This document shows, one piece after another, positions 33,891-41,004 of a DNA stretch of 64,000 bases (within the stretch, counting starts at the first letter, position 1; the number at the start of each line of letters is the position of its first letter). Position numbers and translations under genes: made by a program. The DNA lies in the NCBI GenBank assembly GCA_035906255.1, contig JAMIFM010000010.1, positions 310,001 to 374,000 on the forward strand, written 5' to 3'. The stretch comes from SB11 sp035906255 (GTDB lineage Bacteria; Bacteroidota; Bacteroidia; UBA8524). The notes under the pieces were generated by a model. That model was given only the letters and a program-made list of their open reading frames with translations, was not told the DNA's origin and ran no database searches.

Positions 33891-33920
33891 CAAAACTAAT
33901 TCTTAAGTTTGTTTGACAAA
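33891..33920 (-). promoter_or_regulatory. Promoter of katG
   Basis: Read on the minus strand: TTTG (33920 to 33917), 18 bp, TAGTTTTG (33898 to 33891). This fits the Bacteroidota consensus, and the predicted start is about 16 bp before the katG ATG. Confidence 0.7.
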
Positions 33921-33930
33921 AACGATTGTT

Positions 33931-33946
33931 TCAATGATATTATTGA
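33931..33946. promoter_or_regulatory. Candidate OxyR-type dyad before oxyR
   Basis: TCAAT-N6-ATTGA, an inverted repeat 9 bp upstream of the oxyR start in the katG-oxyR divergent region. LysR-type regulators often repress themselves from such sites. The match to the E. coli OxyR consensus is poor, so this is only a candidate. Confidence 0.3.
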
Positions 33947-33954
33947 TGGAGTAG

Positions 33955-34890
33955 ATGAATATACAGCAAATACAATACACGCTTGCCGTTGCTGAAAATA
34001 AGCACTTTGAGCAGGCTGCGGAGAAGTGTTTTATTACACAATCAACCCTTAGTACAATGATTTCGAGGTTTGAAGATGAAATAGGAATTAAAATTTTTGA
34101 CCGGAAAAAGAAGCCTGTGGAATTAACGGCTGAAGGGCAGGTTATAATTGAGCAATTAAAAATAGTTTGGAAAAATATTGAACAATTTACTGAGCTGACC
34201 AAGGAAATAAAAGGGGAGATAAAGGGGGGGCTTACGATTTCAGTAATTCCAACGGTAGCACCGTTTCTTCTTCCGTTGTTTTTGCAAGATTTTGCTGCAA
34301 AATTCCCTGAATTAGTTATTAAAGTAAAAGAACAAACTACAGGTGAAATTATCAGGCAAATAAAATCAAGGGAGTTGGATATAGGTATAATATCGATTCC
34401 GGTTAAGGATAAGGATATTGTTGAATTAAAGTTGTACGACGAGCCTTTTGTTTTTTATGATGCGAAGACCAAAAAGGCTTCTGAAAAAGCAATAAGCAAA
34501 ATTGATATGAGCAATTTATGCTTGCTGGAAGAGGGGCATTGTATGCGTACACAAATTATAAAACTCTGCGAAATTCATAATAAGGATTTTACATCAAAAT
34601 TAAATTTTGAGTATAAAGCAGGTTCTATTGATAGCTTGTTGAGGTTTGTTAAAGCCAATAGTGCAACCACCTTACTTCCGTATTTATCGGTTGTTGATTT
34701 ATCAGAAGAAGAAAAATCGCGTATTAGCAACTTTAAGGCTCCCGCTCCTTATAGAACGATTGGTTTAGTTACACACCGGCATTTTGTGAAGAAGAAGATT
34801 TTGGATATGCTACAAAATGAAATTGTTTCGAAAACAAAGCCGTTTTTGCCAAATGAGCAATTGGATGGCACAAGGTTATTGCCTGTTTAA
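33955..34890 (+). CDS. oxyR: LysR-family peroxide sensor OxyR
   Basis: 311 residues: an N-terminal winged helix-turn-helix (IQQIQYTLAVAENKHFEQAAEKCFITQSTLSTMISRFEDEIG), a linker helix and a LysR substrate domain. Two Cys at about 196 and 205 in EGHCMRTQIIKLCE have the exact C-x8-C spacing of the redox pair of OxyR (Cys199/Cys208 in E. coli). Peroxide is expected to oxidise them and activate katG, transcribed divergently from an 85-bp shared region. Start ATG 33955. Cytoplasmic DNA-binding protein. Confidence 0.93.
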   Translation: MNIQQIQYTLAVAENKHFEQAAEKCFITQSTLSTMISRFEDEIGIKIFDRKKKPVELTAEGQVIIEQLKIVWKNIEQFTELTKEIKGEIKGGLTISVIPTVAPFLLPLFLQDFAAKFPELVIKVKEQTTGEIIRQIKSRELDIGIISIPVKDKDIVELKLYDEPFVFYDAKTKKASEKAISKIDMSNLCLLEEGHCMRTQIIKLCEIHNKDFTSKLNFEYKAGSIDSLLRFVKANSATTLLPYLSVVDLSEEEKSRISNFKAPAPYRTIGLVTHRHFVKKKILDMLQNEIVSKTKPFLPNEQLDGTRLLPV

Positions 34891-35104
34891 GGTTATTCAG
34901 AATTTTCTTTATACAAAATCAAAGGGCACTTATTTGCTGTGCGTTAGTGTCTTTTGGTTCGGAAATCTGCTTGTTCGGGTGGTTCATTGTTGTGTGATGG
35001 GGTTGTAATTGATATGAGTAATGATGCTGTTTTAGAAAATTTTTCTGTTGAAAGGAAAATTAATTCTAATACTTTTTATATACTGCTAAAAACTGACATT
35101 TTTA

Positions 35105-35677
35105 ATGCAAATAGGTAGTAATGGGCAAGGATATCTTTTCTGCTCTTCACGGTTAGGTTTCAGAAACTGGAATAATGAGGACATCCCGAAAATGTGTGCA
35201 ATAAATGCTGACCCAATGGTGATGGAGTATTTTCCTTCGCTTGTTGGGGCGAATGAGACAACAGACTTTATAGTACGAATGCAACATCAGTTTGAGCAAA
35301 AGAAGCACTGTTATTTTGCCGTTGATGAGTTAGCAACAGGCAATTTTATTGGTTTTATAGGGTTAAGTGAACAAACCTACAAAGCCGATTTCACACCTTG
35401 CGTTGATATTGGGTGGCGATTATCCCCTCAATATTGGAATAAGGGCTATGCTTCTGAGGGGGCTTTGAGATGCCTTAACTATGCTTTTAGTGTATTAAAC
35501 CTTGCGTGCGTTTATGCTACGTGCCCTGTAATCAATACAAAATCAGAAAATGTGATGAAGAAAGCGGGTATGCTTAGGGTGAAAAATTTTATACACCCAA
35601 GGTTGACGGGTAACGAACGTTTGCAGGAATGTGTACTTTACCGGATAGATAAGCCGGATAGTATAGTTGGAGTTTAA
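35105..35677 (+). CDS. GNAT N-acetyltransferase (RimJ/RimL-like)
   Basis: 190 residues. SSRLGFRNWNNEDIPKMCAINADPMVMEYFPSL is the typical N-terminal strand-helix of the RimJ/RimL subgroup, and DIGWRLSPQYWNKGYASEGALRCLNYAF contains the acetyl-CoA binding stretch (normally Q/RxxGxG/A, here WNKGYA). The substrate is unknown: ribosomal protein, small molecule or antibiotic cannot be told apart. Start ATG 35105; the first 12 residues are less family-like and the true start might be later. Preceded by a 214-bp gap after oxyR. Confidence 0.8.
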   Translation: MQIGSNGQGYLFCSSRLGFRNWNNEDIPKMCAINADPMVMEYFPSLVGANETTDFIVRMQHQFEQKKHCYFAVDELATGNFIGFIGLSEQTYKADFTPCVDIGWRLSPQYWNKGYASEGALRCLNYAFSVLNLACVYATCPVINTKSENVMKKAGMLRVKNFIHPRLTGNERLQECVLYRIDKPDSIVGV

Positions 35678-35713
35678 CTGATTATCCAAACTTCAGTATT
35701 ATTGTTATTTGTG

Positions 35714-36289
35714 ATGTCAGAAATACTTAGAAAACATATTGCAAGGTTTGTTGAGCTTGAAAGGGGTGAGTACGAAACTGTTTTCCGTTTTTTTGAACAA
35801 CAGGAGCTAAAAAAGAAACAAAACCTTTTGAGTGAGGGGAAAGTATGCACGGCCAACTATTTTGTTGAACAAGGCCTGCTGCGGATGTTTTTTGTGGATG
35901 ATGCTGGTACGGAGCAAACGATACAATTTGCAATGGAAGAATGGTGGATGGCCGACTATACATCGCTTCAAACTCAGAAACCATCAGAGTTTTATATACA
36001 GGCTGTTGAACCGACAACCGTTTTGGCCATTAGTTATACAGCGCAAGAGCAACTTTTGCAGCAGCACCCAAAAATGGAAAGGTATTTCAGGCTGCTTCAC
36101 CAACGGGCACACGCTGCTGCACAATTCAGGGTTAAACATCTGTACAATAATTCAAAAGAAGAGCATTACCGGATGTTTGCTTCCCGATACCCGCAGTTTG
36201 CAGCAAGAGTGCCCCAGTATTTGCTGGCGTCATTTCTTGGGTTAACGCCTGAATATTTAAGCGAAATAAAGAAAAAAGAAAAGTCTTAA
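35714..36289 (+). CDS. Crp-like regulator with divergent DNA-binding domain
   Basis: 191 residues from ATG 35714 (MSEILRKHIARFVELERGEY). The cyclic-nucleotide-binding-like domain is intact (FRFFEQQELKKKQNLLSEGKVCTANYFVEQGLLRMFFVDDAGTEQTIQFAMEEWWMADY), followed by the C-terminal helix-turn-helix VPQYLLASFLGLTPEYLSEIKKKE typical of a Bacteroidota Crp subgroup. The signal is unknown. It is followed 64 bp later by an AhpD-like gene in the same direction, a frequent arrangement that suggests control of that gene. Confidence 0.85.
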   Translation: MSEILRKHIARFVELERGEYETVFRFFEQQELKKKQNLLSEGKVCTANYFVEQGLLRMFFVDDAGTEQTIQFAMEEWWMADYTSLQTQKPSEFYIQAVEPTTVLAISYTAQEQLLQQHPKMERYFRLLHQRAHAAAQFRVKHLYNNSKEEHYRMFASRYPQFAARVPQYLLASFLGLTPEYLSEIKKKEKS

Positions 36290-36353
36290 ACTGGTTTAAG
36301 TATTCTTGGGCGGCAGTGGTTTTAGCTTTGTTCTGTAGTTAAAACACACCTTT

Positions 36354-36791
36354 ATGGAACAACGATTTGATATGAAAGAAACTTTGCCCGAGGCATACAG
36401 GGCTATGCTGCACTTTTCAATGAGTACAGCAAAATCACCGCTTACTCCCATACAAAAAGAACTGATTAAAATACGGGCATCACAAATTAATGCCTGTGCA
36501 TATTGTATTAATATGCACACCCGCGATGCATTGAAAGCAGGTGAAACCGCACAACGTATTTTTTTGTTGAACGCTTGGCGCGAAACGGATGTGTTTACTC
36601 TTGAAGAAAAGGCAATACTGGCAATTACTGAGGAAGTAACCTTGTTATCTCAACACGGCGTTTCAGATGCAGTGTATCAAAACGCGCTTACCTATTTTGA
36701 TAAAGAAACCATAGCGCACATTATTATGGCAACAGTGATAATAAATGCTTGGAACAGGATAGCAGTGAGCACTTTATTACCCATTGATTAA
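36354..36791 (+). CDS. Carboxymuconolactone decarboxylase/AhpD-family protein
   Basis: 145 residues. The CMD/AhpD core is present: SPLTPIQKELIKIRASQINACAYCINMHTRDALKAGETAQRIFLLNAWRET, with the redox motif CAYC and the downstream His (CxxCxxxH), as in alkylhydroperoxidase AhpD. Probable role: peroxide or thiol stress. Start ATG 36354. It sits just after a Crp-like gene, and katG/oxyR are nearby. A terminator with one mismatch follows at 36815-36840. Confidence 0.87.
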   Translation: MEQRFDMKETLPEAYRAMLHFSMSTAKSPLTPIQKELIKIRASQINACAYCINMHTRDALKAGETAQRIFLLNAWRETDVFTLEEKAILAITEEVTLLSQHGVSDAVYQNALTYFDKETIAHIIMATVIINAWNRIAVSTLLPID

Positions 36792-36814
36792 GAGCAAACG
36801 GTTTAATTTATGGC

Positions 36815-36840
36815 AACCCTTTTCAGTGATGAAGAGGGTT
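36815..36840. terminator. Terminator between AhpD-like gene and minus-strand gene
   Basis: AACCCTTTTC / GAAGAGGGTT with one mismatch and a T-run on the plus strand, in the gap between the two convergent stops. Confidence 0.55.
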
Positions 36841-37347
36841 TTAATTTGTGTTTATAAGAAAAAGTACCTCAAAGTTGTAATAGTATTCTCCAATTTTAAG
36901 AAAATCATTAATTGCGCGTTTTTGGCTCAATAATACTGAGGGGCCTGCCTTAAACCAAACCGAACCTGTTTTTATGCCCAGTTTAGGATTATAGGTGAAA
37001 TGGGATTTTGAAGGAAGTTTTTGAGGGAATAATCCTAAATACCCAACGGAGTTGTCTAAAGAAATGTGATTGTAACGAACACCGACTTGTGCAGTTCCTG
37101 CAAGCCAAAATTGGAAAAACACACCCAATGTTATGTCGGCACCGTAGTACGTGGTAAACTTTTTATTTTTTATAGGGTAGTGTTGTGTAAGGATACCAAT
37201 TTTAGGCATTGCCGCACTTACAAATGTTTCTTGGCCGGCAGCAATTCCTGCATATAAATCTATTGTCTTATTTCTAGAAAAATATCTTGTTTGCGCAAAT
37301 GCTACGGTGTGGCTTATTAAGAGGATAATTATGGTGAAGGCTTTCAT
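36841..37347 (-). CDS. Hypothetical secreted protein, likely beta-barrel
   Basis: 168 residues with the signal peptide MKAFTIIILLISHTVAFAQ and strand-rich mature sequence (KTIDLYAGIAAGQETFVSAAMPKIGILTQHY, TYYGADITLGVFFQFWLAGTAQVGVRYNHI, VWFKAGPSVLLSQ, YYYNFEVLFLI). This fits a small outer-membrane barrel. No family recognised. It ends next to the convergent AhpD-like gene. Confidence 0.65.
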   Translation of the reverse strand: MKAFTIIILLISHTVAFAQTRYFSRNKTIDLYAGIAAGQETFVSAAMPKIGILTQHYPIKNKKFTTYYGADITLGVFFQFWLAGTAQVGVRYNHISLDNSVGYLGLFPQKLPSKSHFTYNPKLGIKTGSVWFKAGPSVLLSQKRAINDFLKIGEYYYNFEVLFLINTN

Positions 37348-37371
37348 TATCTCAATACTATTGACGTTGGG

Positions 37372-38004
37372 TTAGTTATGGCCTATTTCCTCAAGTCGTT
37401 TAATAGCTTTAAGGATTTTACCCCTGTTTTTGGCTGTTTTAACAAACGTGGGGAGTTTCCATACCAATGAATATTTGCCGCCTTCGGGTGCTTCACGCAG
37501 TTTGGCACTTACGTATTGTTTTAAGTATGCAAGGTGCTCGTAGTTATATGCCCAAAAGATATTACCGTCAACTTGGGTTTGCAACCACAAAGGCAGGCCT
37601 AAATTGGGGTCGGTAGCTTGATGGCTGTTGGCATATGCCAGTCTGTATTTAGTTTCATACAAACGCTCTTGGAGGCAAGTATTGCATGTTACCTTCATTG
37701 TATCCTGATACTTGCTTACCGTGCGTTCCTCGTTTTGCAGTTGGCTGCCGCAATTTCCGCATACGGTAGTTGCGGGAAAGATAATTACTGAGCCGTGCCA
37801 GCTTTTTTCGTTCAGCGGTTTGTAACAGTGGTTACAATGAAATTTTGATTGGGTTTTTTCAGGGTTGGGGTAGGGGACGTAGTATTTTGAAAAATCTGAT
37901 ACTACAACGGCCTGCTTTTTACAATGCGGACAGCAAACAAACACCTCTTTTGAAAGCGAAGCCAAGTTTACAAATGATTTATCTGCCCTGCTGTTTTGGT
38001 TCAT
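37372..38004 (-). CDS. Zinc-ribbon-containing hypothetical protein
   Basis: 210 residues from ATG 38004 (MNQNSRADKSFVNLASLSK). It has two clear ribbon sets: CCPHCKKQAVV with CNHCYKPL, and CGNCGSQLQNEE with CNTCLQERLY, each likely binding a Zn. The C-terminal part is basic (LPTFVKTAKNRGKILKAIKRLEEIG). Resembles nucleic-acid-binding or metal-binding zinc-ribbon proteins; role unknown. It begins leftward, 25 bp upstream of the neighbouring secreted-protein gene. Confidence 0.7.
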   Translation of the reverse strand: MNQNSRADKSFVNLASLSKEVFVCCPHCKKQAVVVSDFSKYYVPYPNPEKTQSKFHCNHCYKPLNEKSWHGSVIIFPATTVCGNCGSQLQNEERTVSKYQDTMKVTCNTCLQERLYETKYRLAYANSHQATDPNLGLPLWLQTQVDGNIFWAYNYEHLAYLKQYVSAKLREAPEGGKYSLVWKLPTFVKTAKNRGKILKAIKRLEEIGHN

Positions 38005-38159
38005 ATTGCTGAAAGAGGCCAATATATAACTCAATTTTTTATTTAGCTACAAAGGCACTAAGGCGGAATAATAAATAGTATGCGACTTAGTGCCTTTGCA
38101 ACAGAACGGATGATTTTTTGAAGTAACTCCTTTCAAGCAGGAGTTATCCGACCGTTTGT

Positions 38160-38588
38160 TTAGTTGTTTTCAGCGTAGTTTTTGAAACTGTTTAAAATAG
38201 CTTGCCAACCTGCTTGTTGCATTTCAACGGGGTTCTCGCTTTCGGCATCAAAAACCTCGTTTATGTGGGTTTGGTTGCCTTGCGTAGTGAAGGTAATGCT
38301 CACTTTTCTGTCGTCGCCCATCGTATAAGCAATAGACTTGTGTTCGGTAACTTCATCATATACGCCGCCAAAATCAAAGCCAAAACTGCCGTCTTTAGCC
38401 TCCATACGGTACGAGAACTCACCGCCCATCCGTAAATCATTACTTGCGCTTGGGCTGTGCCAATCTTCTGAGGCCGCATTCCATTTGGTAACGTGGCTTG
38501 GATTGTTCCAAAACTCCCATACTTTTTCAACGGGTGCATTAACGGTTGCCTGAATGGTTACTTTTTGGGGTGTTGATTGATTTTCCAT
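38160..38588 (-). CDS. SRPBCC-family (AHSA1-like) protein
   Basis: 142 residues: QKVTIQATVNAPVEKVWEFWNNPSHVTKWNAASEDWHSP is the typical beginning of AHSA1/START-type proteins, and GGEFSYRMEAKDGSFGFDFGGVYDEVTEHKSIAYTMGDDRKVSITFTTQGNQTHINEVFDAE completes the cavity. Binds an unknown hydrophobic ligand or acts as a chaperone. Soluble. Start ATG 38588. Confidence 0.85.
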   Translation of the reverse strand: MENQSTPQKVTIQATVNAPVEKVWEFWNNPSHVTKWNAASEDWHSPSASNDLRMGGEFSYRMEAKDGSFGFDFGGVYDEVTEHKSIAYTMGDDRKVSITFTTQGNQTHINEVFDAESENPVEMQQAGWQAILNSFKNYAENN

Positions 38589-38704
38589 AGTTTTTATGTT
38601 TAAATATTTTTATCTGATTTGTTGGTACAAAGCTAAGGTGCAATATGCAAACAAAAGGTGGCTTATTGCGGCAATAGAGGGGTGTAATTGCGAAATAGGC
38701 GTAT

Positions 38705-39097
38705 TTATTTCTTTTTCTTTGTCTTTTTAAGCTCGGCCTTTGCTAAGTTATCCATCAAACGCAGGTGTACTACTTCGGTAATAAAATCCAAAGGCAAAGG
38801 TTGGTTATGCGGAAACTTAAAGGTGCCTTTACCGTCTCTGTATTGCACCATTTTTTTGTTAAATGCCTCATCGCCCTCAGGTACGGGATATAAGCCTATA
38901 TGCTCCTTCCATGCACTGTAAAATACCAGCATGCCTTCTTGTTTCAAGGCAGGAATGCTGTAACTAATCAGTTCTTTGGCATCGGGAGCGGCTTTGGTAA
39001 CCGTAGCCCTTACCTGCGATAAGCGTTCGGCAATTTCGGGCGGAAATGCGGCTATGTATTCATCAACCGTTTCAAATTTAAGGGTAGGTGCTGCCAT
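38705..39097 (-). CDS. DUF1801/YdhG-like protein
   Basis: 130 residues from ATG 39097 (MAAPTLKFETVDEYIAAFPPEIAERLSQVRATVTKAAPDAKELISYSIPALKQEGMLVFYSAWKEHIGLYP). This is the YdhG/DUF1801 fold, related to the frataxin-like iron chaperone group; iron binding is not shown here. The C-terminus is a Lys-rich tail (KAELKKTKKKK). It follows the PLD-like gene by 48 bp in the same direction, and a longer upstream TTG start is rejected. Confidence 0.85.
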   Translation of the reverse strand: MAAPTLKFETVDEYIAAFPPEIAERLSQVRATVTKAAPDAKELISYSIPALKQEGMLVFYSAWKEHIGLYPVPEGDEAFNKKMVQYRDGKGTFKFPHNQPLPLDFITEVVHLRLMDNLAKAELKKTKKKK

Positions 39098-39145
39098 GCC
39101 TGTATGGGTTTCTCTTACTGCAATATAGGCAATCAACAGATTAAT

Positions 39146-39679
39146 TTAAACGGTTTGCTTTGCTTTATCGTTGGTTATGGTGCTGTGGTAAAAACCGTGT
39201 AACTCTTCGGGCACTTGGTTAATGGTTATTCTTTCAACAGTAGTTTGTTGTAATAGGGTAGCGGTGAGGTATTCAAACTCTCCTACAAAATTTTGTACAA
39301 AAGCAGTATCGGTAAACATCATCACATTTTCGCGGTTATTGCCGTTTGCAAAGCAAGTAAGGTTATACGAGGTGCAAAGTACGCTTGCGTCATCCGCTAA
39401 AATAAATTTGTAGTGCAGTTGCTCACCGTTTCTTGCAAAACAAAGTATGCCGCCTGCGGCTATAAAACCGTTCCAGTCCAACGCATCGGGGTGGTTGTTT
39501 AAGTAATCATTACGGGTAACCAAACTTACTTCAACCCCCTGCGATAGTTTTTCAAGCAAAAGATTATAAATTTCTTTATCAGTGAGCCACGATACTGCCA
39601 GTTTTATGGAAGTTTTAGCACCCTCAAGGTGTTTAATAATGTGTGGTTTTATATCGGTAAAGAATACAGTTTGCTCCAT
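39146..39679 (-). CDS. Phospholipase D-like domain protein (one HKD motif)
   Basis: 177 residues. One HxK-x4-D motif (HYKFILADD) followed by the SxN element VLCTSYNLT, and the N-terminal strand-helix TDIKPHIIKHLEGAKTSIKLAVSWLTDKEI. One motif instead of the usual two suggests a dimer, as in Nuc-type nucleases, or a non-enzymatic form. No signal peptide, so likely cytoplasmic. Substrate (DNA, lipid) unknown. Start ATG 39679. Confidence 0.8.
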   Translation of the reverse strand: MEQTVFFTDIKPHIIKHLEGAKTSIKLAVSWLTDKEIYNLLLEKLSQGVEVSLVTRNDYLNNHPDALDWNGFIAAGGILCFARNGEQLHYKFILADDASVLCTSYNLTCFANGNNRENVMMFTDTAFVQNFVGEFEYLTATLLQQTTVERITINQVPEELHGFYHSTITNDKAKQTV

Positions 39680-39782
39680 GCATCAAATATACGGTGTAGG
39701 CAGGTAATGTGCCTGTGGGTTGGGTATAACCTGAAGGAATTAGTGTTTATTTAGCCACAAACCATTAAGTGCATTAAAAATT

Positions 39783-39879
39783 AACCTGAATTTTAAATTC
39801 AGGTTTTTAAGGGTAGTGTTCCGAATGGTTTAAAACCATTCGGAGCTAACCATTAGCCAAGAGGCGGGCTTTATGCCCG
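39783..39879. repeat. Cluster of three palindromes downstream of minus-strand SH3-like gene
   Basis: AACCTGAATTT / AAATTCAGGTT (39783-39805), a 23-bp near-perfect palindrome CCGAATGGTTT / AAACCATTCGG (39821-39843), and CGGGC / GCCCG (39865-39879), all in a 264-bp gap. The first has T-runs and could terminate transcripts. The others look like a REP-type intergenic repeat. Confidence 0.55.
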
Positions 39880-39943
39880 TCGGGACAATGGGTATAAAGC
39901 CTGTTGTTTTTGAGACAATCTCTTGTTGAACTTACTGAGATTA

Positions 39944-40909
39944 TTATTTCACTTTCACAGCCTTGTAGCCGTCCCAACGGTAATATTCAACACTACGTTG
40001 AACTTTTAATACGGGCTCTTTATCAATAGCAGGTTCAACATCATGCGTTTCGTGCTCGCTTGCTTCCTCAGTATTTTCTATGATTTCTTCTTCTTCTCCG
40101 CTTTCGTTTACAATCACTATCAGTTCTTCAATTGATATTCCGCAATCGGCAGGGTAGGGAAATACATTTAATTCAGCAGTTTGATGGTTAAAGATGTTTG
40201 TTACATCAGCGTTGGCCACCAGCAATATTTTGCCGTTATCAAATTTAAAGGGCAGGTAAACTATCCTGCTGTCATACCAAGTTTGTTCGCCTGAAGAAAA
40301 CGAAGACTCAATAACCGTTAGCGAATCGCCGCAATCGCCTACAAATACGTTTATGGAGGTTCCGGGGCATTGGGCATTATAAAACTCAAGGTCAATCAGT
40401 TTGTTGATGTTTTTTAAGGCAAGTTTGTAATATATGTCGGTAACCCTTAAATAATAGGGCATATCGGTAATCACAAGCGTATCATTTTGCGAGGGGTTGT
40501 CTTTCTTTGCTTTTATTACAAACGTAGGGTCTGCCCAATGGTCACCTTCAATGTCCTTCCAAATGTAATACTCACTATTGGTTGCAAAATTGTATGCACG
40601 AAAAGGAATAACGTCTTCATACTTTACGTATCCCTTTATGTTGGCATCCGTATTCACATAATACCAATAACATCCCTGCGCTTCGCCCATTTCTTGTATG
40701 TATAATGTAGTGGCGGGCATTAGTGCCGTATGTTTACTGTTGGTATCTGCTTTTGAGTAGAGTTTTGTTTTTTTGAGCGCGCTAACGGGGTTAAGCGTTG
40801 CGTTTTCATACCCGCCGTTGCCATGATAATATTCAAAGTTTTGCTCGGGCTGAGCAGAAAGTATGCAGTAAGAAAGACCTAAAATAATCAGGCTTAGTAG
40901 TTGTTTCAT
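39944..40909 (-). CDS. Hypothetical secreted protein with SH3-like segment
   Basis: 321 residues, signal peptide MKQLLSLIILGLSYCILSAQ. Residues about 45-105 (KLYSKADTNSKHTALMPATTLYIQEMGEAQGCYWYYVNTDANIKGYVKYEDVIPF) match the bacterial SH3-like domain pattern that often binds cell-wall peptide. The rest is of unknown fold with an acidic stretch (NESGEEEEIIENTEEASEHETHDVEP) before the basic C-terminus. Probably periplasmic. Transcribed alone, with the palindrome cluster downstream. Confidence 0.7.
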   Translation of the reverse strand: MKQLLSLIILGLSYCILSAQPEQNFEYYHGNGGYENATLNPVSALKKTKLYSKADTNSKHTALMPATTLYIQEMGEAQGCYWYYVNTDANIKGYVKYEDVIPFRAYNFATNSEYYIWKDIEGDHWADPTFVIKAKKDNPSQNDTLVITDMPYYLRVTDIYYKLALKNINKLIDLEFYNAQCPGTSINVFVGDCGDSLTVIESSFSSGEQTWYDSRIVYLPFKFDNGKILLVANADVTNIFNHQTAELNVFPYPADCGISIEELIVIVNESGEEEEIIENTEEASEHETHDVEPAIDKEPVLKVQRSVEYYRWDGYKAVKVK

Positions 40910-41004
40910 TCTGTGGTTTTTACAGGCAAAATCTATTCCGCGTTTTATAAATTTTTGTAGGAGAAAATGTAAGATTTTGAGGTTCTTAACAGTGGAGTTT
41001 TTAA

